Assembly: GCA_013334965.1 (NCBI GenBank)
Contig: JAAXWO010000001.1
Location: 275,929-339,928, forward strand
Reading direction: 5' to 3'
DNA length: 64,000 bases
Origin: Chlorobiaceae bacterium
Lineage (GTDB): Bacteria > Bacteroidota > Chlorobiia > Chlorobiales > Chlorobiaceae
How positions within the stretch are numbered: position 1 is the stretch's first letter; each line of letters begins with the position of its first letter. A model generated the notes under the pieces. The model ran no database searches and was not told the DNA's origin. It worked only from the letters and a program-made list of their open reading frames with translations. A program made the position numbers and the translations under genes. This document shows, piece by piece, positions 48,014 to 55,442 of this stretch.

Positions 48014-49294
48014 ATGAATATTCTGATCATCGGAAGCGGCGCCAGGGAACATGCCATGGCCTGGGCCGCGATGCGCAGCGGGAAGGTTTCAAAGGTTTTC
48101 ACAGCTCCGGGAAACGGCGGCACGGCAATGATGGGCGGCAAGGTTCGCAACGTGCCGATCAACGCGACGGATGTAGAAGCCCTTCTGGATTTTGCCGCCA
48201 GCGAACGTATCGACCTGACCATCGTCGGCCCCGAACAGCCTCTGGAGGTTGGTGTCGTCAACCGATTCCGCGAAGCTGGAAGGAAAATCATAGGCCCGAC
48301 GAAAGAGGCTGCCCGCCTTGAGACCAGCAAGGTGTTCGCCAAGGAGTTCATGGAACGCCACCACATTCCAACAGCCGGGTATCATGTTTTTCATGATGCT
48401 CCCACAGCGAATAATTATGTATCAGCCGAAGCCGCTTCGTGGCCGCAGGTGATAAAGGCAAGCGGCATCTGTGCCGGTAAGGGGGTTATTATCGCGCAAA
48501 ACCGTGATGAGGCGGTGAGTGCGAACAACTCGATGTTTTTGGACCGGATTTTTGGCCAGGCTGCCGATGAGGTGGTAATCGAGGACTTTCTGCATGGTCA
48601 GGAGGCAAGCGTTTTTGCCCTGACTGACGGCAAGGAGTATCGTCTTTTCCTGCCCGCGCAGGATCATAAACGCATCGGTGACGGCGATACAGGAAAGAAC
48701 ACCGGCGGCATGGGCGCCTATGCTCCCGCACCGCTGGTTACCCCTGAGGTCATGAAGAAGATTGAGGATCGCGTCATCAGGCCTACCCTCGACGGCATGG
48801 CTGCCGAAGGTTATCCGTATACCGGTTTTCTTTACGTCGGTCTCATGATCGATGGCGGCGAACCCTCGGTCGTAGAGTACAATGCCCGGCTCGGGGATCC
48901 CGAGACCCAGGTGGTGCTTCCGCTCCTGAAAAGCGATTTCATCGACGCGCTGTCGGCATGTTTTGACGGCAGCCTGGCGGATGTGCCCTTTGAAATGCAC
49001 GCTGGCGCTGGCGCCACGGTCGTCATGGCTTCTGCCGGATATCCCGACGAGTATGAGACCGGCAAGGCGATCAGCATTGATGCTTCAGTGAACGATCTGG
49101 ACGGGGTGCTCGTTTTTCATGCAGGTACGAAGAGCGACGGCGCGGGGTTGGTGACTTCCGGCGGTCGAGTGCTGTCGGTGACAGCCTGTGGCGGCTCGCT
49201 CAGGGAAGCGATCGACCGGGCATACCGGGGAATCGGAAAGATAGGGTTCGAAGGAGCCGTCTATCGTCGTGACATCGGCGCCAAGGCTCTTTGA
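48014..49294 (+). CDS. purD: Phosphoribosylamine-glycine ligase
   Basis: Joins phosphoribosylamine and glycine in purine synthesis. The 426-residue ATP-grasp enzyme starts NILIIGSGAREHAMAWA, contains LTIVGPEQPLEVGVVNRF, KASGICAGKGVIIAQN, and FLHGQEASVFALTDG, and the metal site region SVVEYNARLGDPETQVVLPLL. Full length. The JAMM protease gene begins about 30 bases after its stop on the same strand. Confidence 0.97.
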   Translation: MNILIIGSGAREHAMAWAAMRSGKVSKVFTAPGNGGTAMMGGKVRNVPINATDVEALLDFAASERIDLTIVGPEQPLEVGVVNRFREAGRKIIGPTKEAARLETSKVFAKEFMERHHIPTAGYHVFHDAPTANNYVSAEAASWPQVIKASGICAGKGVIIAQNRDEAVSANNSMFLDRIFGQAADEVVIEDFLHGQEASVFALTDGKEYRLFLPAQDHKRIGDGDTGKNTGGMGAYAPAPLVTPEVMKKIEDRVIRPTLDGMAAEGYPYTGFLYVGLMIDGGEPSVVEYNARLGDPETQVVLPLLKSDFIDALSACFDGSLADVPFEMHAGAGATVVMASAGYPDEYETGKAISIDASVNDLDGVLVFHAGTKSDGAGLVTSGGRVLSVTACGGSLREAIDRAYRGIGKIGFEGAVYRRDIGAKAL

Positions 49295-49324
49295 AATGGC
49301 TTGTACATCATTGATCAGTATGCA

Positions 49325-49756
49325 ATGAAATTACCTCGCCGCAAGTTCGAAATCATCCAGGAGCATGCAGTAAAAGAGCTGCCTTACGAGTGTTGCGGCC
49401 TGCTTGTGGGCAGGAAACTCGTCGACCATCGTGGAAACATCGACAATATCGTGCTCGAAATCGCCCCATGCCGCAACTGCCTGTACCATGGTCGCGAAAA
49501 CGGGTTCGAAATCTCGTATCGCGAATTCGAGGAGGTCGAGCGTGAAGCGCAGAGCCTTGGGATGATCGTCGTCGGCTCCTACCACTCACACCTCAACTCG
49601 ACGGCGATTCCATCGAAGAACGATGTCGATTTCGCCAGGCCGGGCCATTCCATGCTCATCATCTCCCTGCACGGAGGAGTTCCCCGTGAGGTCACATCGT
49701 GGCTCAGAAGGGATTCGGGAGGATTTCACCAGGAGCAGATAAGAGTAATAGAGTAG
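49325..49756 (+). CDS. JAMM/MPN+ metalloprotease
   Basis: A 143-residue zinc metalloprotease of the Mov34/JAMM family. Residues Glu22, His87, His89, Ser97 and Asp100 make the full set (E, then H-S-H-x7-S-x2-D), so it should be active. The bacterial stand-alone forms usually cut C-terminal extensions from ubiquitin-like sulfur carrier proteins, as in cysteine or molybdopterin synthesis; no such carrier gene is beside it here. The frame starts at TTG 49301; ATG 49325 (MKLPRRKFEI) fits the domain start. It follows purD closely. A degenerate repeat patch begins right after the stop. Confidence 0.85.
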   Translation: MKLPRRKFEIIQEHAVKELPYECCGLLVGRKLVDHRGNIDNIVLEIAPCRNCLYHGRENGFEISYREFEEVEREAQSLGMIVVGSYHSHLNSTAIPSKNDVDFARPGHSMLIISLHGGVPREVTSWLRRDSGGFHQEQIRVIE

Positions 49757-49757
49757 G

Positions 49758-50052
49758 GGTGCGTGACGCGAGACACGTAACACGTGAAGCGCCAAGAGTT
49801 AAGCATAACAGATTACGAGTCATGGCTTTTGCGTGACGCGAGACACGTAACACGTAACGCGATAAAAGTCACGCGTCACGGCTCACGAGTTATGGATTAC
49901 GCGTCACGGATTACGGGTCACGCGTCACGTGTTACGCGTCACGAATCACGCGTCACGATTCACAGTTCCCGAGTCACGCGTCACGATTCACAGTTCCCGA
50001 GTCACGCGTCACGCGTCACGGATTACGGGTCAAGGATCACGATTCACGGATG
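49758..50052. repeat. Degenerate GTCACG/ATTACG-type repeat patch
   Basis: About 295 bases made of variants of short units such as CGTCACG, ATTACGGGTCACG and ACACGTAACACGT. Longer exact duplications lie within it: a 26-base unit at 49760-49785 and 49830-49855 (spacing 70), and a 28-base tandem pair at 49947-49974 and 49975-50002. Neighbouring DNA has nothing alike. It is not a CRISPR array because units vary and spacers are absent. A reading frame inside it (49784-50158) encodes SRVTRH-like repeats and is probably spurious. Confidence 0.85.
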
Positions 50053-50124
50053 TGTCGGGAACCAGAAAAATATTTTGTACATTGCGAAACTGAAACTATA
50101 CCACAAGATTAAAAGCGGACTACA

Positions 50125-51609
50125 GTGCCAAAACGCGAGGATATCAAGTCGATTTTAGTTATCGGAGCAGGCCCAATCGTCATCGGGCAAGCATGTGAAT
50201 TCGATTATTCAGGCACGCAGGCATGCCGTGCCCTGAAAGAGGATGGATACCGGGTCATTCTGGTCAACAGCAATCCGGCCACCATCATGACCGATATCGA
50301 GTTGGCCGATGCGACCTATATCGAGCCGATCACCCCGGAATATGTAGCAAAGATCATAGAGAAAGAGAAGCCGGACGCGCTGCTTCCCACCATGGGCGGA
50401 CAGACCGCGCTGAACACGGCTGTGAAGCTGGCCGAATCGGGCATCCTGGAACGTTACGGCGTCGAACTGATCGGCGCAAAGCTCCGTGCCATCAGGAAAG
50501 CCGAGAACCGCGAATTCTTCAGCGACGCCATGAAAAAGATTGGCCTTGAGATGGCCAAAGGCTTTTTCGTGCGCAACGAAAAAGAGGCGAAAGAGGCTCT
50601 TGAAGAGATCGGCCTGCCGATCGTCATTCGTCCTTCGTTTACCCTTGGCGGCACGGGTGGCGGTTTTGCCGAAACCAAGTCGGACTTCTACGATGCCGTC
50701 AGGCGTGGCCTGGCAGAGAGCCCGATTGGCGAGGTGCTGGTCGAGGAGTGCCTTGTAGGCTGGAAGGAGTATGAACTCGAGGTCATCCGCGACCTTGCCG
50801 ACAACGTCATCATCGTCTGTTCGATAGAAAACGTCGATCCGATGGGAGTCCACACCGGCGACAGCATCACGGTCGCACCCGCACAGACCCTTACCGATCG
50901 ACAGTACCAGGAGCTGCGTGACATTTCGATCAAGATCATCCGCGAAATCGGCGTTGAGACCGGCGGCAGCAACATCCAGTTCGCCATCAACCCTGAAGAT
51001 GGCCGCATCGTCATCATCGAGATGAACCCGAGGGTTTCGAGAAGTTCCGCACTCGCCTCCAAGGCCACCGGATTCCCGATCGCCAAGGTCGCAGCCAAGC
51101 TAGCTGTCGGCTACACGCTCGATGAGATCATCAACGATATCACCAAGACCACCCCTGCGAGCTTTGAACCCTCGATCGACTACTGTGTGGTCAAGGTTCC
51201 CCGCTGGGACTTCGAGAAGTTCAAGAACGTGGATGCCCGCCTCGGCGTGCAGATGAAGTCGGTCGGTGAAGTGATGGCTTTCGGCCGGAACTTCAGGGAA
51301 GCGCTCCAGAAATCGCTCCGCGGCCTCGAAATCGGTCGTGCAGGTCTCGGTTGTGACGGCAAGGACATCATGAACGTCATCGACATGACCCAGCAGCAGC
51401 GCCAGTTCGCCAAGGAGGACCTGCTCGAGAAGATCAAGGTGCCGAAGGCCGACAGGATGTTCTATCTGCGCTACGCGTTCCAGGCAGGAGCCACCGTCGA
51501 AGAGATTCATCAGTCGACAGGCATCGATCCCTGGTTCCTTGACAACATCCGCCAGATCGTCGCGTTTGAGGATGAACTTCGGGAGATGGCAGCCGGCAGC
51601 GAGTCATGA
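50125..51609 (+). CDS. carB: Carbamoyl-phosphate synthase large subunit, half gene
   Basis: A 494-residue protein corresponding to the N-terminal half of Car[55 protein letters not shown], and [31 protein letters not shown] form the carboxy-phosphate ATP-grasp domain, followed by the oligomerisation region. The usual large subunit is about 1070 residues; here a stop follows at 51609 and trpC starts 4 bases back, so the second ATP-grasp and allosteric domains must be encoded elsewhere. Split CarB genes are known in some bacteria and archaea. The start is GTG, with a repeat patch upstream. Confidence 0.93.
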   Translation: MPKREDIKSILVIGAGPIVIGQACEFDYSGTQACRALKEDGYRVILVNSNPATIMTDIELADATYIEPITPEYVAKIIEKEKPDALLPTMGGQTALNTAVKLAESGILERYGVELIGAKLRAIRKAENREFFSDAMKKIGLEMAKGFFVRNEKEAKEALEEIGLPIVIRPSFTLGGTGGGFAETKSDFYDAVRRGLAESPIGEVLVEECLVGWKEYELEVIRDLADNVIIVCSIENVDPMGVHTGDSITVAPAQTLTDRQYQELRDISIKIIREIGVETGGSNIQFAINPEDGRIVIIEMNPRVSRSSALASKATGFPIAKVAAKLAVGYTLDEIINDITKTTPASFEPSIDYCVVKVPRWDFEKFKNVDARLGVQMKSVGEVMAFGRNFREALQKSLRGLEIGRAGLGCDGKDIMNVIDMTQQQRQFAKEDLLEKIKVPKADRMFYLRYAFQAGATVEEIHQSTGIDPWFLDNIRQIVAFEDELREMAAGSES

Positions 51610-52382
51610 CCTACCTGACAAGGATTCTCGAAACCAAGGTCGAAGAGGTTGCCGTTCTCAGCAAGCAAGAGCCTGAGCGCAGGTATCGTGAGGTTTGTCG
51701 CGAACTTCCGGCCACACGGGATTTTTATTCCGGCATCAGAAGCCACGACGGCGGCATCAGCCTCATCGCCGAAATCAAGAAGGCCTCTCCTTCACGGGGA
51801 GTGCTCGTCGAAGATTTCAGGCCGCTCGAACTTGCCGCTGAGTACGCCTCTCTGGGTGCTTCCGCCTTTTCCGTCCTGACCGATCGCAAATATTTTCAGG
51901 GTTCGCCAGACTACCTCAGGGCAGTGACGAACGCTGTTTCCATTCCTGTGCTCCGCAAGGAGTTCATCATCGACGAGACCCAGATCTACGAAACCCGCCT
52001 CATGGGCGCCGATGCGGCGTTGCTGATCGTGGCGGCATTAGAACCTTCGCAGTTGGGGGACTACCTCCAGCTGTTCGGCGAGCTCGGCCTGCACGCACTG
52101 GTCGAGGTCCACGACCTGAAGGAGCTCGAAATCGCCCTTGAACAGGGTTCACGCATTGTAGGGGTCAACAACAGGGACCTCAGGGACTTCACCGTCGATC
52201 TCCAGACCTCCGTCCGCCTCAAGGCAGAGATGCCCCAAGGCATCATCGCCGTCGCCGAAAGCGGCATGAAGCGAAAGGACGACATCCTCATGATGCAGCA
52301 AGCCGGATTTGACGCCGTCCTGATCGGCGAAGGCCTGCTCACCAGCCAAGAGCTCAAGCAGTTCCCCTGGCAGCGGCCGTAA
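51606..52382 (+). CDS. trpC: Indole-3-glycerol phosphate synthase
   Basis: Tryptophan pathway enzyme closing the indole ring. The 258-residue TIM barrel has [63 protein letters not shown] and [14 protein letters not shown]; the catalytic Lys and Glu are present. It overlaps the carB half gene by 4 bases, an unusual coupling of arginine/pyrimidine and tryptophan genes. The direct repeat A begins right after the stop. Confidence 0.96.
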   Translation: MTYLTRILETKVEEVAVLSKQEPERRYREVCRELPATRDFYSGIRSHDGGISLIAEIKKASPSRGVLVEDFRPLELAAEYASLGASAFSVLTDRKYFQGSPDYLRAVTNAVSIPVLRKEFIIDETQIYETRLMGADAALLIVAALEPSQLGDYLQLFGELGLHALVEVHDLKELEIALEQGSRIVGVNNRDLRDFTVDLQTSVRLKAEMPQGIIAVAESGMKRKDDILMMQQAGFDAVLIGEGLLTSQELKQFPWQRP

Positions 52383-52387
52383 ATTTA

Positions 52388-52510
52388 TCTTTTTGAGTAG
52401 TCAAGGCTGTTGGTTGGTCGTCGTATAGTCTATGGCGGTTGTGATCGTTTCCTGTTAGTGCTAAATTTTAGATATTCTTGGGCTATGTAAGTTCATGAAT
52501 TCAGGGACGT
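52388..52510. repeat. Direct repeat A, left side of the cassette region
   Basis: About 120 bases that recur, with some changes, at 54041-54165 in the same orientation: shared stretches include AAGGCTGTTG, AGTCTATGGCGGTTGTG, TTTCCTGTT, TAAGTTC and GAATTCAGG. In the reverse direction its end (GGGGACGTCCCTGAATTCATGAACTTACATAGC) closely matches the start of the 146-bp tandem repeats at 54614 and 54760. It ends shortly before the GTTAGCC core at 52535. Confidence 0.8.
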
Positions 52511-52534
52511 CCCCGGACTATTCCCGGACTATTC

Positions 52535-52541
52535 GTTAGCC
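52535..52541 (+). other. GTTAGCC core site, left cassette boundary
   Basis: GTTAGCC near the end of direct repeat A resembles the R' core (GTTRRRY) where integron cassettes join, differing by one base. It lies 11 bases before the first cassette gene. Inferred from its match to the cores at 53527 and 54195. Confidence 0.45.
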
Positions 52542-52551
52542 TCTTTACGCA

Positions 52552-53451
52552 ATGGAGATAGATATGAACGACCATGAAGCATACAGGAAGTTTACGGGAA
52601 AGGCTGAGTTTGAGAAGGCGGTAAATTCCATCCTGGGCTTGGTAGAAGGCATTGTCATTGATGCCAAAATAAACGAAAAAGAAATCGGTTTCCTTCAGGC
52701 ATGGTTAGGCGACCATCGAATTAATTCCGGAAGGCATCCCTTCAATGAGCTTTTTCCAGTAGTTGAGCAAGCCGTTGCTGACGGTGTCCTTACTGAGGAT
52801 GAAAGATCAGATATATTGTGGCTCTGCAAATGCCTTACTTCTGTGGAGTATTTCAATACCGCTACCGCAGAGATGCAAAAGCTTCACGCCATTGTTGCAG
52901 GCATCGCCTCAGATGGTGAAATATCCGTTGAAGAGCTAAAGTGTCTGTCTGTTTGGCTAGAGGAGCATGAACACCTGAGGCGTTGTTGGCCATATGATGA
53001 AATTGAAAGTCTCGTCACCAGCGTTCTGGTAGACAAGAAGATCGACCCCAATGAGCACAAGATACTAATGCGCTTTTTCGGTGAATTTATATCTATCCTT
53101 GATAACAAGACGATTGTTAGCCCGGCATTTCTTGATGGTTCAAATATTGGTGGTCTGTGTGCCGTATGTCCGGAAATAGCGTTTTCTAATACTGTCTTTT
53201 GCCTTACCGGACAATCACACAAGTACACAAGGAATGAGTTTGAAGAACTAATCTCCAGTCTCGGCGGGACGGTCTCAAGCGGTGTTTCCAAGAAGGTTAA
53301 CTATCTGGTCGTTGGCGCAGACGGGAATCCGTGTTGGGCATATGCCTGTTACGGACGCAAAGTTGAGAAGGCCGTTGAGCTCAGAAGGGCAGGGTATCCT
53401 ATAGTTATCGTTCATGAAAATGACTTTCACGATGCAGTATTAGATCAATAG
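52552..53451 (+). CDS. TerB-like helical protein with C-terminal BRCT domain (cassette gene 1)
   Basis: A 299-residue soluble protein. The first ~180 residues form two similar helical acidic units (EGIVIDAKINEKEIGFLQAWL, AVADGVLTEDERSDILWLCKCL, AGIASDGEISVEELKCLSVWL, SVLVDKKIDPNEHKILMRFFG) like the TerB/tellurite-type metal-binding fold. The last ~95 residues are a BRCT domain (VFCLTGQSHKYTRNEFEELISSLGG, VSSGVSKKVNYLVVGADGN, KAVELRRAG), as in DNA ligase and replication factor C. A DNA- or phosphoprotein-binding role is likely. GC content is lower than in core genes. It is followed after 18 bases by an attC-like site. Confidence 0.72.
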   Translation: MEIDMNDHEAYRKFTGKAEFEKAVNSILGLVEGIVIDAKINEKEIGFLQAWLGDHRINSGRHPFNELFPVVEQAVADGVLTEDERSDILWLCKCLTSVEYFNTATAEMQKLHAIVAGIASDGEISVEELKCLSVWLEEHEHLRRCWPYDEIESLVTSVLVDKKIDPNEHKILMRFFGEFISILDNKTIVSPAFLDGSNIGGLCAVCPEIAFSNTVFCLTGQSHKYTRNEFEELISSLGGTVSSGVSKKVNYLVVGADGNPCWAYACYGRKVEKAVELRRAGYPIVIVHENDFHDAVLDQ

Positions 53452-53469
53452 CGCATTGAGCTGGCGCTT

Positions 53470-53533
53470 GGCTAACCATTCATTGCTGCCGCAACGGTTC
53501 TGCCCGGCTGCGGACTGAACTCAAACGTTAGCT
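53470..53533 (+). other. attC-like recombination site
   Basis: 64 bases with R''-like GGCTAAC (53470-53476) and R'-like GTTAGCT (53527-53533), complementary to each other. Inside, TTCA (53479-53482) pairs with TGAA (53516-53519) and CCGCA (53489-53493) with TGCGG (53509-53513), leaving a 15-base loop. TAACCATTCATT near the left and TGAACTCAAACGTTAG at the right strongly resemble known integron attC sites such as that of aadA cassettes. Orientation fits gene 1, then attC, then gene 2. Confidence 0.72.
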
Positions 53534-53541
53534 TTCATATC

Positions 53542-53997
53542 ATGGATGTACAGAACCCGGCGAAGATCTCTTTTATTAAGGCAATTCACCTTTGCTTTCT
53601 AGCCCTCTTTTGTCCACAGCGGTTTATTGCCGAGGAACAAGCCAATAATCGACAACTGAATGAGTTTCCACGGGTTGAACCTGAAAATCGTGCTCTTAAA
53701 CTCCGTCATGCGTTGCTCAGAGCATTCGAGCTTGTGGCTCTCTCGGGTGTAATTGGAACTACTGTTGGAAAGATAGCGCACGTGTTTTGTGGCCCAGCAT
53801 CATCAAACACAATTTCCATATTGCAAATTGCCGGTGCCTTGCTATTGCTTTGGGGAACTCTTGCCGTTCGTGGGTGGGATATTCAAACCTTTGGGGGTGC
53901 TACCCTTACAGAGCGTGTAAATCAATGGATCTATCGTTTTCTGTACTGCTGCGGAACCGCTGTCCTTGTAATCTCGTTGTCTTGGCCCCAAAACTAG
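53542..53997 (+). CDS. Small membrane protein (cassette gene 2)
   Basis: A 151-residue protein with three to four hydrophobic segments (ISFIKAIHLCFLALFC, ALLRAFELVALSGVIGTTVG, ISILQIAGALLLLWGTLAV, FLYCCGTAVLVISLSW) and a charged loop after the first (NRALKLRHALLR). I do not recognise a family; a single small hypothetical membrane protein is typical of integron cassettes. It starts 9 bases after the attC-like core, as cassette genes do. The stop is near 53997, and direct repeat B follows. Confidence 0.6.
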   Translation: MDVQNPAKISFIKAIHLCFLALFCPQRFIAEEQANNRQLNEFPRVEPENRALKLRHALLRAFELVALSGVIGTTVGKIAHVFCGPASSNTISILQIAGALLLLWGTLAVRGWDIQTFGGATLTERVNQWIYRFLYCCGTAVLVISLSWPQN

Positions 53998-54040
53998 GGA
54001 GGATGGCAATTCTCAAGGTTTCCATGACTGCGTTAAGTTC

Positions 54041-54165
54041 TCTTTTATGAGTAGTTAAGGCTGTTGCTCTGTCGTCGAATAGTCTATGGCGGTTGTGGTC
54101 GTGTTTCCTGTTGTACGGAATTGTTAATATACTTGAGCTACATAAGTTCCTGAATTCAGGACCGT
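54041..54165. repeat. Direct repeat B, right side of the cassette region
   Basis: The second copy of repeat A (52388-52510), same orientation, imperfect along its length. It contains the perfect palindrome CCTGAATTCAGG (54149-54160). Like A it is followed about 30 bases later by a GTTAG core. A and B bracket the two cassette genes, so they could be old recombination or transposition ends, or diverged long attC-type elements. Confidence 0.75.
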
Positions 54166-54194
54166 CGTCGATCCGTTCCATGTCCTTTGCTGGC

Positions 54195-54201
54195 GTTAGG
54201 C
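54195..54201 (+). other. GTTAGGC core site
   Basis: GTTAGGC matches the integron R' consensus GTTRRRY exactly and is preceded by GC, as in many attC ends. It marks a possible junction between cassette gene 2 and the small gene at 54281. I could not find a complementary R'' in the 200 bases before it. Confidence 0.45.
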
Positions 54202-54280
54202 AACTGTTTGCGCATTCGTCATTAAATCAAAACGGCTTTCGTTTTCAATCTATTACGCACCGTAAAGAAGGAAGGGTAAA

Positions 54281-54484
54281 ATGGAAATAGGCAAAATATA
54301 TGACGTTGCATTCTCAACTGGCCGTTATGAAACGGAATATGAGCGCGGCGTAAAATGCATCAAAAAAACACCTCAGTCATATCGCGTAGAAAGAGCCGAT
54401 GGCACAAAAAGATTAATAAAGCAGGACTTTATTATAGAACTTAAGGAAGTTGTAGATGCTGAAGACGATAGGGTAAGTTCCTGA
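54281..54484 (+). CDS. Small basic protein (possible cassette gene 3)
   Basis: A 67-residue protein (IYDVAFSTGRYETEYER, YRVERADGTKRLIKQDFII) predicted to be a beta-rich soluble fold. AGGAAGGG stands 6-7 bases before the ATG, an excellent ribosome-binding site, which supports it being real despite its size. It follows the GTTAGGC core by about 80 bases. Family not recognised; it may act on nucleic acid or be a regulator, but this is not shown. Confidence 0.55.
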   Translation: MEIGKIYDVAFSTGRYETEYERGVKCIKKTPQSYRVERADGTKRLIKQDFIIELKEVVDAEDDRVSS

Positions 54485-54613
54485 ATACTTAACTCACATC
54501 CCCCGCTTAATGTCAACAGAGATGTCGCTTTTTATTAAAGTAATACATTCACTTTTCGGCCGGGTTCAGCACCACTTCCCGGTTGATCTCCCACGTTCTA
54601 GGGAGATCAGGGG

Positions 54614-54904
54614 GGAGATCAGGGGGACGTTCCTGAAATCATAAACTTACATCGCTATACGACATTCAGTGACTGAGGTGACCAAGCAAAGAAACCTTAC
54701 GATTCAAAGATCGGCGGCTATTTTATCGAGGTCGTTGCTGTCGACGAAAGCAGCGAATAGGAGATCAGGGGGACGTTCCTGAACTCATAAACTTACATCG
54801 CTATACGACATTTAGTGACTGAGGTGACCAAGCAAAGAAACCTTACGATTCAAATTCCGGCGGCAATGTTTGGCGAGGTCGTTGCTGTCGACGAAAGCAG
54901 CGAA
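54614..54904. repeat. Two tandem 146-bp repeats
   Basis: Copy 1 is 54614-54757 and copy 2 is 54760-54904, about 90% identical, both starting GGAGATCAGGGGGACGTTCC and ending GTCGACGAAAGCAGCGAA. Differences cluster in a ~20-base patch near the end. Their first 40 bases match the reverse complement of the end of repeat A. The tandem arrangement suggests a duplicated mobile-element fragment. Confidence 0.9.
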
Positions 54905-54909
54905 GATGT

Positions 54910-54971
54910 TGGGCTGAAGCCCTGAATATATTTTTTGTATTCATTATCCCCCGGGTTGAAACCCGGGGCAA
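54910..54971. repeat. REP-like double hairpin
   Basis: GGGCTGAAGCCC (54911-54922) and CCCCGGGTTGAAACCCGGGG (54951-54970) are perfect short hairpins 30 bases apart, a format common in repetitive extragenic palindromes of environmental bacteria. It probably has copies elsewhere in the genome. Confidence 0.6.
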
Positions 54972-55157
54972 CTGGTATGTAAGATGTCTGAATGTCCGGA
55001 GTCCTGACAAGTCGGGGCTCCGGAATATGGGACTGATTCTGCAAAGCGACAGTAGAATTTGGGTTCTGATGTCAGATGTCCCGACAAGTCGTGGGGGGCA
55101 TCAGCGACGATCATGACTAAGTGTACTTATGAAGCATTTAACATAACATTATTTGAG

Positions 55158-55237
55158 AGGAGGGCGGGTTTTCCAGGCCGCCATTACATTCGTCGAGTGT
55201 CGGGGATCGAATGGCGTACAGGAATGTCCGCCCTCCT
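55158..55237. repeat. 80-bp imperfect hairpin element
   Basis: AGGAGGGCGG (55158-55167) pairs with CCGCCCTCCT (55228-55237), with CATTCG/CGAATG inside. It looks like another REP-type or small non-autonomous element. Confidence 0.55.
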
Positions 55238-55284
55238 TTGGTCGGCATTGAATTGAGGAGACTGTCAAGGAATTGATAGGCAAT

Positions 55285-55322
55285 AAAAAAAGGGGCTACC
55301 TGAAAAGTGGCCCCTTTTTTTA
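55285..55322. terminator. Bidirectional terminator before rpe
   Basis: A7-GGGGC-TA pairs with TGGCCCC-T7 around CCTGAAAAG, giving U tracts in both directions. It ends the minus-strand rpe transcript and separates it from the repeat region. Confidence 0.88.
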
Positions 55323-55442
55323 TCCGTTCATTACTTAATTCGAAGCTCGCCTTTGAATTGCCGAGCCGGAGTTCGGCGCTCCCGGGGTTTGGCATTCCTG
55401 ATTTTTCTTCAGAGAGAAGCGCTTTTTGCGTTTTCCCAGGGT

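Larger units (their letters stand above)
54485..55442. other. Repeat-rich gene-poor region
   Basis: About 960 bases between the small cassette gene and rpe. It holds a TAAGTTCCTGAATACTTAAC stretch that resembles repeat B, two 146-bp tandem repeats, a GGGCTGAAGCCC hairpin and a CCCCGGGTTGAAACCCGGGG hairpin, a GACAAGTCG motif twice, an 80-bp imperfect hairpin and a terminator. Minus-strand frames here (54850-55044, 55138-55395) read through repeats and are unlikely to be genes. Confidence 0.7.

Noticed and set aside
49758-50052. Possible CRISPR array
   Set aside because: Units are degenerate and contiguous with no regular spacers, and no cas genes lie near.
49784-50158. 124-codon frame with SRVTRH-type repeats
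   Set aside because: It is produced by the degenerate GTCACG repeat patch and runs into the carB start; no ribosome-binding site and no known family.
53998-54195. A second complete attC after cassette gene 2
   Set aside because: The right core GTTAGGC is present, but no complementary RYYYAAC partner could be found; only the core is listed.
54850-55044. 64-codon minus-strand frame reading VAPGFNPGD
   Set aside because: It simply translates the CCCCGGGTTGAAACCCGGGG hairpin and the tandem repeat end; likely an annotation artefact.
55138-55395. 85-codon minus-strand frame
   Set aside because: It crosses the 80-bp hairpin element and a terminator, so it is not a credible gene.
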